From: Rhizoclosmatium globosum
Lineage: Eukaryota > Chytridiomycota > Chytridiomycetes > Chytridiales > Chytriomycetaceae
Direction: 5' to 3'
NCBI GenBank assembly: GCA_002104985.1
Contig: MCGO01000252.1
Location: 1-49,594, forward strand
Length of the DNA stretch: 49,594 bases
A program made the translations under genes and the position numbers. The notes beneath the pieces are model-generated. The model ran no database searches. It was not told the DNA's origin and saw only the letters and a list, made by a program, of their open reading frames with translations. Positions 18,210 to 26,216 of the stretch are shown piece after piece (the first letter of the stretch is position 1; each line of letters starts with the position of its first letter).

Positions 18210-19779
18210 TTAGAAAGCAAGAGCAAGAGCCAAGAATGAGGCGAAAATGATTCCAACTTTTTCAGAAGATGCTCCCTTGTAAATGTTGGAGTCAACTGGA
18301 GCGTCATAATCAGTTGAGCCTCCGTATGCGGTTGGAACAGCGTAACCAGTCTGAATAACGTAGCGAGTTGGAACAGCAGCGGTAGTAGTAGCAACAGTAG
18401 GAAGCTTAACCGAGGAACCAGAAGACTGAACGCCAAAAGAGGCCTTCACAGTGGACTCAGATGAGCTGGAGAGAGTAGAAACAGCGGTGGAAGTTGGGGT
18501 GATTGTCGAAGTAGTTGTGGTTGGAATGAAAGCAGTTGCAGATGAGGCAGTACTAGTGGCTGTGGTGGACGAAACAGAAGCCTTGACATATGTTGACGTA
18601 AAAATCGAAGTCAACGTAGTAGAAGCAGAAGAGAATGTATAGGTTTCGGAAGTAGTGGTAGTCTGTATAAAGTTCTTGTCAAAGAAAACAAGAGCTTCCA
18701 TCGCGGCGAGCATCAGGCTTGAAGGTGGAAATAGAAATGTGAAAGATTCCATCTGCAATGTCCAAATAACGGAAGATGACTGAGACGGGAACACTAAAGT
18801 AACGTTGGAATCGGCCATTATAGTCAGTGACGTTTCCGCATACCGCGCTGGAGTTTGTGAACACAAATTCACTAAGATGATTGACCGCGTTGAAAGCAGT
18901 GATACATCCGTCAGCGGGAGTTGTGAGGTTGGAGACTGGAAGAGACCCAAAGTCGTAACTAATGAGAGTCATATTGCGCACTATAACATCCCTATCAGCA
19001 AGGCGGTATTTGTAGACACAAGAGTTTTCGTCGGACTGAGCACCAGAGTCCGAGGTCACAATCACATCAAACTTGGAGTCGGAGATGGACACGTAAGTGA
19101 CGGCCGATATATCAATGTTATAAGCGGCGGCAAAGACGGAAGTGTTCTCAATTCCATGGTAAAATTGGGGCTGTTCAAAAAAGTAGGAGATTGCAAAATT
19201 TTCAAGTGTCTCCACAGAGGAGTCGACGATTTTGGGAGCCTTTGATCCACAAACAGGGTTCTTGTAAGCCAACACGTATTGACCTTTAGCCTGAGTCGTG
19301 GTAGAGATCCAGGAGATCCAACAGACAGCGGTACCAGGACCACCGCGACGGACCTTGACACCGTTCTCATTGAGAAAATTAGGACTTGAGACGTTTGAGT
19401 TGGCGGCATTAAGCATGAACTGGGAATACACGCCTTCGACAAAGTGTGGTTGGGCGGCAACGTTTTCATCCTTGTTGTAAGTGAGGCCTACAGTGAACAT
19501 AACCCGGATGGTTCTGTTGTAGACTGTGGTCAAACGGGAAATGAGATCAGATCCTCCACATGCTGCACTGGTGTTCGTAAAGGACATGTACGAGGCAAGA
19601 GGACCGTTTGCAATGCTGTCAACTGAGGGCGACGAGAAATTGGATGGAAGCGAAAAGGCCAAACAGGTCAACTGGTCGGGTGTTGGATCAACAGAAATTG
19701 GATATTCAAAACCGTTACAGTCTGGCCAGGCCTGGATGTAGCGTTCGTATGTGCTCCCAATGAAGGTGAGGTTGGACAT
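18210..19779 (-). pseudogene. Family-2 surface protein, frameshifted (copy 2b)
   Basis: The body frame runs from MSNLTFIGSTYERYIQAW at 19779 to DARRDGSSCFL, where it stops at 18679. The stalk and tail continue in another frame from about 18700 (LVFFDKNFIQTTTT) to the hydrophobic end GIIFASFLALALAF at 18210. At the conserved RRDGNSATFVFFDK the DNA is 8 nt shorter than in the intact copies, which explains the shift. Without the tail the product would lose the stalk and the GPI-like signal and might be secreted or soluble, but a sequencing error must be ruled out. The stalk is longer and more varied than in other copies. Confidence 0.72.
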
Positions 19780-20205
19780 TTTCTGTGACTTCTTTCATTT
19801 TTGAATAGGGAGAACGCAACTTTTGAGTGACAACTCCGGCATCTCCACTTCTCTTGTTCAGTCTTTGCTGCTCCTCATGGACAAAATGGCGGGTGCCTCC
19901 TGGTGTATGACCTGTCTATATAGTCTCTATAAAAGAGCTTGGAGTCTACTCTTCTGCGTATTGTTGTCAGCGGACTATCACTGTAAATAAAGAGATCAAG
20001 CCCTGCCAACGTGTGCCCAATCAACAATGAGCCCGACACCAAAATAGCTACTACATTATTGAAAGATATGATATTACTTATTCTTGAAGTTACGGATAAT
20101 TGTCGGTTGAACGAAACAAAAAACGCTCTCGACCCTGCAGAAATACCCCCTTCCAAACATCACTTAGGATCAGGCTCTATTTCCGTCTGAATGATTGATC
20201 AAAAT
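19780..20205. other. Spacer between family-2 copies
   Basis: About 425 bp upstream of copy 2b. It carries its presumed promoter on the minus strand; no convincing frame or repeat was found. Confidence 0.45.
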
Positions 20206-20448
20206 TTATAACGAAGCCCCAAGCAGCACTTGTGTTTGTAAAGGACATGTACAAGGCAAGAGGACCCTGTCGTCATAGGCAAGCAGATAGGCAGGAATTT
20301 TGCAAATGCCCAAACAAGTAAATTGAACGGCTGCTGGATTTGCGAAGATTGACTTATAAACGGTACAGTCTGATTCTCTCTGGGGGTTAACTGTGATGTA
20401 CTGTGAAGTAAGAACGAAAGGTGAACTTGTCTTTCCAATTATATTCAT
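20206..20448 (-). pseudogene. Remnant of the N-terminal part of a family-2 gene
   Basis: A short minus-strand stretch still shows the family pattern: ESDCTVYKSIFANPAAVQFT followed by CLG corresponds to the conserved DC-x(n)-DPxxxxLxCLxF. In another frame, GPLALYMSFTNTSAAWG corresponds to GPLASYMSFTNTSAACGG of copy 2b. It covers only about 80 codons of about 490 and needs at least one frame change. It sits just downstream of copy 2b's start and upstream of the 3' end of copy 2c, as expected for debris of unequal recombination. Confidence 0.65.
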
Positions 20449-20525
20449 CTATTTCTAAAATGAAAAATAAAAGAAATTGGACCTATATAAAATGAATGAA
20501 GATTTAAGATTTTTACGAGACATAT

Positions 20526-22001
20526 TTAGAGAGCAAAGACAAACGCAACAACCAAGGCAGAAACAATTCCAACCTTTCCAGCAGAAGCTCCCTTATAAAT
20601 GTTGTTCGCAGCGGGAGCTCCATATGCAGTTGGACCTCCGTAGCCAGTTGGAGCACCGTAACCAGTTGGACCTCCGTAGCCGGTTGGAGCACCGTAACCA
20701 GTTGGAACAACGTAACCAGTGGGGGTCGCAGCAGTTGTAGCTCCAGCAACAGCAGTGGTAGGAATAACAGAGGAACCAGAAGCGGTCTGGGCAGTTGTAG
20801 ACTGAATGATAGAAGAGGCCTTAACAGTGGATGAGCTGGCAAAAGTAGAAACGACAGTAGAAGTTGGGGCGATGGTCGAGGTGGTTGTGGTTGGAATAAA
20901 TGACTTGTCAAAGAATACAAATGTGGCGGTGTTTCCATCACGACGTCTTTCTGGGCTGTCCTCGGACACAGTGATGTTGAAGATACCGTCAGCAATATCC
21001 AAGTAATGGAAACTGAAGGAAATGGGGACACTGAAGTAGCGTCCCAAACGGGCACGTCCATCAGTGGGGGATCCACAAGCATCGCTCAGGTTGGCAAACG
21101 TGTAAACACCAAGATTTGTTGTGTTGAATTCAGAGATACATCCGTCCGCCGGAGTAGTGAGATTGCTGACTGGCAAAGAACCCAAGTCGTAGCTTTGAAG
21201 AGTAAAGTCGCGAACAGTGACGGATCTGTCGGCAGCCAAGTATTCATAAACACAAGAGTTATCAGCAGTAGGAGAGGAGACGTCAGAGGTCACGAAAAGA
21301 TCAAACTTGCTGTCTGAAACAGACTTGACGATGATTGAGGTATTCTTTAGGCCATAAGCATCAGACAAAACAGAGGTTGGTTCTCCCATGAAGGAAACAA
21401 CGGCACCAGTTGAATAATAGGCAACAGCAAGAAGCTCACGGGTTTGAGTAGAGTTGTCAATGAGCTTTGGAGCGTTGACTCCGCAGATTGGATTCTTATA
21501 TGCCAAGACGTAGTCCGATACGATCTGAGTGGCAGTAGAAATCCAGTTAATGTTACAGGATGAGCTTCCAGGGCCTCCACGACGAATTGGCCCTGCAGCT
21601 GGTTTAATAACGTTGCTCGAGTTGGTGGAGTCAACCCAGAATTCAATGCTGATCGACTCAATGAAGTGTGCACTAGTGCCAGTGTTGTTGGACAGAAGAT
21701 CCAAGAAGAACGGGGCAGCTTGTGATACGTTGCGGCCATACACGTCCTGCAAACGGGACACGATATCTGATCCTTTACAGGCATCACTCTGGTCCGTGAA
21801 GGTGAGGAACGAGTAGAAGGCAGAGTTTGGGCTGGAGTCATAGGCTGGAGCAGTGAAATTGGAGGGAAGAGTAAATTCCAAACACTTGAGCTTGGAAGCA
21901 CTTGGATCGGCGGGTGGTGTATCTCCGCCTGAACAGTCTGGCTGGCCCTGAACGAATCGCTCAAAGTGGCTGCCGATAAAGGTGAGGTTATTTGGGGCCA
22001 T
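20526..22001 (-). CDS. Family-2 surface protein with PTGYG repeats (copy 2c)
   Basis: A single exon of 491 residues. The start MAPNNLTFIGSHFERF at 22001 was chosen because the conserved family start lies right there; an in-frame ATG five codons upstream exists but is not shared. It has the same ordered blocks as 2a: GRNVSQAAPFF, RRGGPGSSSCNINW, NPICGVNAPKLID, NSCVYEYLAADRSVTVRDFT, TPADGCISEF, RLGRYFSVPISFSFHYLDIA. The tail carries a regular repeat of PTGYGAP/PTGYGGP units (about residues 435-465), the longest of the cluster, then NNIYKGASAGKVG and a hydrophobic end. No signal peptide is visible. The minus-strand leader just upstream (AAAGTTGATCAAAACAC) is shared with copy 2d. Confidence 0.75.
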   Translation of the reverse strand: MAPNNLTFIGSHFERFVQGQPDCSGGDTPPADPSASKLKCLEFTLPSNFTAPAYDSSPNSAFYSFLTFTDQSDACKGSDIVSRLQDVYGRNVSQAAPFFLDLLSNNTGTSAHFIESISIEFWVDSTNSSNVIKPAAGPIRRGGPGSSSCNINWISTATQIVSDYVLAYKNPICGVNAPKLIDNSTQTRELLAVAYYSTGAVVSFMGEPTSVLSDAYGLKNTSIIVKSVSDSKFDLFVTSDVSSPTADNSCVYEYLAADRSVTVRDFTLQSYDLGSLPVSNLTTPADGCISEFNTTNLGVYTFANLSDACGSPTDGRARLGRYFSVPISFSFHYLDIADGIFNITVSEDSPERRRDGNTATFVFFDKSFIPTTTTSTIAPTSTVVSTFASSSTVKASSIIQSTTAQTASGSSVIPTTAVAGATTAATPTGYVVPTGYGAPTGYGGPTGYGAPTGYGGPTAYGAPAANNIYKGASAGKVGIVSALVVAFVFAL

Positions 22002-22520
22002 TCGTGTTTTGATCAACTTTTTCCAGTTGTTTCTTGGCGTTTCGAAAGGTCAACAATTTCACTCCCCTCACATCTTCCATCTCCAAAAAATTGTATCACT
22101 TGTTTCATGATGCGACTTGCAGAGCATCAGACTAAGACTGACTTTCTAACTTCCCGCTTATGTTGGGTCATTCAAAGATTGAAGGGGCGGACATCAGTGC
22201 TGCGATATTGATTGATATGATTGCACAAGCCCACCGACAATCACAATTAAGAGTAAACCACAAACTTGAACATTTCACATTCTTTCTCTGTTGCTTCAGT
22301 TTGCTTTGCATCGCTTTTGAATGCGAAATGCGGTGTGAAGCGTTGGACAGATTTGAAATTGGCTGACGTATCCTCAAGCAATGATCGAACAACTCTTGAA
22401 GCAAAATGCTGAATTCAAGTCTTCAAAGTCCGAAACAACTGGATGTGTTTTTCCAAACGAATAGGCTTAAGTTTATCCGTTTTAATTCCTGAAACTCTGA
22501 AGTATTAACAGACAGAGCTT
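22002..22520. other. Spacer upstream of copy 2c
   Basis: It includes the shared leader at about 22003-22022, then sequence with only short frames. Nothing recognised. Confidence 0.4.
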
Positions 22521-22740
22521 AACATAACAGCCGCTAAAGACTTTCAGACATCTCGACGTGACGATGTGTTTGCGAATCCATTTGATAACCTGGTATGTAT
22601 TTATTTTTTTCGTTTCTTTATCACCTTCCTGACCCAACCCGTGTAGCTCTCTGATGATGGCCAAGATATGGCGCCAGGTCAGGACGACTTTGGTTCATTT
22701 GACCCGGAGGAAACTCATATAGGACGGGCAAAAACAGTGT
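22520..22740 (+). pseudogene. Exon remnants of an unrecognised gene
   Basis: Two exon-like pieces are joined by a good 58-bp intron (GTATGT at about 22592, TGTAG at 22649). They read KDFQTSRRDDVFANPFDNL then LSDDGQDMAPGQDDFGSFDP and a few more residues, in one frame, before fading. The acidic, Asn-Pro-Phe-containing sequence is unlike the neighbours. It is not attached to any start or stop and lies between two family-2 genes, so it is probably a gene fragment carried in by rearrangement. Confidence 0.4.
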
Positions 22741-22822
22741 ATCTCCACTTTATTCATCTACTTCTAATAAACGTTGGGGATGAAATCAAAGAAAAGGAAG
22801 GTTTAAACTACCACAACCAACT

Positions 22823-24271
22823 TTAGAAAGCAAAGACGAAAGCGGCGACCAAGGCAGAGACAATTCCAACCTTACCAGCCGAAGCTCCCTTGTAAAGGTT
22901 GTTGCCAGCTGGAGCACCGTACGCGACTGTTGGAGCTCCATAGGCAGCTGGTGCGGCATAAACAGTTGGGGCAGCGTAGCCAGTTGGGACAGCGTCAGCG
23001 ACAGTAGTGGTTGCAACAACAGCGGAGCCAGAAGCACTCTGGGAAGCAGAAGCCTTGGCACTGGCCGACTGGCTGACAGTGGAAGAGCTCGCAAAAGTAG
23101 ATACGGCAGTGGAAGTTGGGGCGATGGTCGAGGTGGTTGTGGTTGGAATAAACGACTTGTCAAAGAATACAAAGGTGGCGGAATTTCCATCGCGACGTCT
23201 GTCTGGGCTGTCCTCGGACACAGTGATGTTGAAGATACCGTCGGCAACGTCCAAGTAACGGAAATCCAAGGCAATGGGGACACTGAAGTAGCGTCCAAAA
23301 CGTTCAATTCCATTATCCGTGGCTCCACAGGCGCTGCTGTCATTGGTGAAGATGTACGAAAAAAGTCTTGATGTGGTGAACTCAGAAATACAACCGTCAG
23401 CTGGAGTGGTTTCGTTGCTGAGTGGCAAAGAACCCAAGTCGTAGCTTTGAAGAGTAAAGTTGCGAAGAACGGCGGATCTGTCTGTGGCAAGGTATGTGTA
23501 GACACAAGAGTTGTCTGCAGATGGAGAAGAAGCGTCTGAAGTGACAGAAAGGGAGAACTTTCTATCGTCGATTGACTTGAAGATGATGGAGGAGTTCGTC
23601 AAACCGTAAGCGTCCGACAAGGCTTTAAGTGGCTTGGTCCAGAAGCCAACACCGTAATTACGAGAGTATTCGGCAAGAGAAACATCCTCGCGAGTTTGAG
23701 TCGAGTTGTCAACAATTTTGGGGGCCTTGGATCCACAGATTGGGTTCTCGTAATCCAAGATGTACGGTCCTTCGAATTGAACCACAGAGGAAACCCAGAG
23801 AATGTTACAGTTAGATGTTGTTGGGCCTCCACGACGCTCAGGTGCAGGGGGTTTAGGTGGTTTGACACTCGAGGAGTTGGTAGCATCAAGCCAAAATCCG
23901 ATACTGATCGAGTTGATGAAGTGAGCATCCGTTGGAACAGCTTCCGTGTTGTTGTACTGCACACTAAGGAAGATAGGAGTATTGACAGTGATGTTGCGTG
24001 CGTACACATCTTGCAAGCGAGAAGCAAGGTCAGAGCCCTTGCAGTTGTTGCTGTTGTCCGTGAAGGAGAAGTAGGAGAAGAATGGATCAGTTGGTGTATT
24101 GGCCTCATTGAGTTGAGCAGAGAAGTTTGATGGAAGAGTGAATTCCAAACACTTGAGCTTGTCGGCAGTTGGATCCACGGGTGGTGTATCTCCACCGACA
24201 CAGTCTGGGTAACCCGCGACGAAGCGCTCAAAGTGGCTGCCAGCAAAGGTGAGGTTTCTTTGGAGTCCCAT
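22823..24271 (-). CDS. Family-2 surface protein (copy 2d)
   Basis: A single exon of 482 residues. The frame is open further upstream to 24397, but the conserved family start MGLQRNLTFAGSHFERFV at 24271 is preferred; the upstream extension is basic and not shared. Blocks are as in 2a and 2c: GSDLASRLQDVYARNI, RRGGPTTSNCNILWVSS, NPICGSKAPKIVDNSTQTRE, NSCVYTYLATDRSAVLRNFT, TPADGCISEF, RFGRYFSVPIALDFRYLDVA. The stalk and Tyr/Gly/Pro/Ala tail are nearly identical at DNA level to copy 2a over about 300 bp. The C-terminus GIVSALVAAFVFAF is hydrophobic. Function unknown; a wall- or membrane-anchored surface protein is inferred. Confidence 0.75.
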   Translation of the reverse strand: MGLQRNLTFAGSHFERFVAGYPDCVGGDTPPVDPTADKLKCLEFTLPSNFSAQLNEANTPTDPFFSYFSFTDNSNNCKGSDLASRLQDVYARNITVNTPIFLSVQYNNTEAVPTDAHFINSISIGFWLDATNSSSVKPPKPPAPERRGGPTTSNCNILWVSSVVQFEGPYILDYENPICGSKAPKIVDNSTQTREDVSLAEYSRNYGVGFWTKPLKALSDAYGLTNSSIIFKSIDDRKFSLSVTSDASSPSADNSCVYTYLATDRSAVLRNFTLQSYDLGSLPLSNETTPADGCISEFTTSRLFSYIFTNDSSACGATDNGIERFGRYFSVPIALDFRYLDVADGIFNITVSEDSPDRRRDGNSATFVFFDKSFIPTTTTSTIAPTSTAVSTFASSSTVSQSASAKASASQSASGSAVVATTTVADAVPTGYAAPTVYAAPAAYGAPTVAYGAPAGNNLYKGASAGKVGIVSALVAAFVFAF

Positions 24272-24857
24272 TTGTGTTTTGATCAACTTTTTTTGAATGA
24301 GGGCATGGATGAAAGCAAACAGACGTTGTTGTCTTGCATCTCCAGAAAATTTTCGATCTCCTCTCCTTCCATGTTTCATATTGCTCCAAGTTTTCAAGTA
24401 ACTGAGGCGGAGTAAGTAGATTCGTCTGGAACAATATGCTTCCTTACCTGTCCTCCCAGTTTGAAGTCAATGATACACTGCTGTGAACGGGGGCAATTAA
24501 TGAAAGTACACAAGCCCACCGACAAATGCGTGCACAAGCCAACCGACAGTGTCTCTCTGGACCTCCTCCAACTTGAACAGCATTAACTTACTTCATTACT
24601 GCTTTCAACACATTGTGATTTTAGGCGTTGCGATCTGTGAGCTTGCTATCCACTTCTGATAGTAGTTAAAAAAAAAAGTGCTGACGTATCCAATGAAACG
24701 ACATTGGAACTTCAGTCATCACTTCAAAATAATAACTGTCAGAGTTTTTTTCATTTTATTCTATCTAAAACGAACGACGGCAACAATTGAACAATATGTG
24801 AGGAAACTAAATGAGGGGAAACTAAATGAGTGAAACCTTGAACCGCCGTAACTAACA
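24272..24857. other. Spacer between copies 2d and 2e
   Basis: About 585 bp holding the promoter side of 2d (shared leader AAAGTTGATCAAAACAC) and the 3' flank of 2e. No gene or repeat was recognised. Confidence 0.45.
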
Positions 24858-25861
24858 TTAGAAAGAAAAGACAAGGGCGGTAACCAAGGCGGAAACAATT
24901 CCAACCTTTTCAGCGGAGAAACCCTTATAAATGTTGTTGGCGGCTGGGGCTCCGTATGCAGTTGGGCCGTTGTAAGCAGGTTGAGCGACGTAACCAGTTG
25001 GGGCAGCATAGCCAGTTGGGACAGCGTCAACGAAAGTAGCTGCGGAAGTAGTAGTGGCAATGGAAGAAGACAAACTACTGACAGCAGAAGGGGTAGTGGT
25101 AGTGGTAGTGGTAATGGTAGTGGATTTCGTGGTAGAAGTAGATGAGGTCGAAGTGGACGAGGTCAAGGTCGTAGATGAGGTTGTGGTGCTGGTTGTGGTT
25201 GAGAAAGCCAAGTCGGCATAGTGGAAAACCGCGGTGGTTGGATCGCGACGGCCATTGGCAGGTGGGATATTGACAGTGATATTGAAGAATCCATCGGCGA
25301 CGTCCAAATAATAGAATGAAGTTAAGGACTTGCCAAAGTAGCGGGAGAAACGTGAACTTGGTTCAGTATCTCCACAAAATGTGGAAGTGTTAGTGAAGAG
25401 GAATGGTCCAGTCTCAGTGGATCCCTTCGTAATACAGCCGTCTTCGATGGTTGTGTTTGGTAAGAGCGGAGTTCCACCAAGATCGTATTTCACAAGAGTG
25501 AAATCACGGACCGCTGCAAAACGGTCTCCAACAAGGTACTCATAAACGCAAGAGTTTTCGGCAGAGGGGGAAGCAGGATTGGATGTGACGGTGATTGAAA
25601 ACGTCTTCGCTGAAAGCTTCTGGAGCAAAACTGCAGATGGGTCAACGCCGAAAAGAGAAGAAAACAATGTTGTGTAGTTGCTTGCGCCAAAGTACACTTC
25701 TTGCGCGGGGGTCACTTCGGCAAAAACGTACTTTTGACGGTTAAGTGACGAGTCGTCCAGAATAACGGGGGCCTTGGATCCACACACTGGATTATTGTAG
25801 GCAACAATGTAGTTAACTGGAAAAAGAGTCACAGATGACACCCACAGAACGCTACACGTGG
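24858..25861 (-). pseudogene. Family-2 surface protein, 5'-truncated (copy 2e)
   Basis: The frame matches the family from the middle block onward: TCSVLWVSSVTLFPVNYIVA, NPVCGSKAPVILDD, NSCVYEYLVGDRFAAVRDFT, IEDGCITKGS, RFSRYFGKSLTSFYYLDVAD, a Ser/Thr stalk, GPTAYGAPAANNIYKGFSAE, and a hydrophobic tail. Upstream of about 25861 the homology ends abruptly and the plus strand instead begins the last propeller repeats of a family-1 gene. About 165 N-terminal residues are therefore missing. The first Met in the open frame (25841) would give a 327-residue protein without the conserved start, so I call it truncated. Confidence 0.72.
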
Positions 25862-26071
25862 CTTGGATGGTGGGTGATAGTTCCCGGATCCTGCTGCGTT
25901 TCTGGCACTGCTGCTATGCCTGACGGTTCAATTCTTGCTGTTGGAAGCGGAAATGCCGTGTATCAGAGAAAATTGCTGGATTCGCCTTGGACATTGGTGC
26001 AAGATTCAAAGGCAGTTGTTGCGGTTCTAAGTATCCCTGAGTCAAGACAAATTATTCTTGCCGTCAATTGA
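25856..26071 (+). pseudogene. EXO-like/propeller gene, 3' fragment (copy 1c)
   Basis: The plus frame encodes the end of the propeller region only: TWLGWWVIVPGSCCVSGTAA, PDGSILAVGSGNAVYQRKL, SPWTLVQDSKAVVAVLS. It begins in the middle of repeat nine, directly after the point where the 12560-14079 fragment breaks off, and extends past repeat ten. The strand is the same as the other two fragments. No start codon or upstream exon belongs to it; its 5' neighbour is truncated copy 2e in reverse. Confidence 0.75.
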
Positions 26072-26216
26072 ATTTGTCAGTTTGTTCTTTCCTATAAAGA
26101 GCTTCTCATTCTACATCAGTTTTACAATTTTGAAGAGTTACATACTTACATTGGAATTTGGAAATAAATTCTTCTCTCTAATTTTTTGGTGTCTTCTTGG
26201 GCTGAACATTTCAGGC

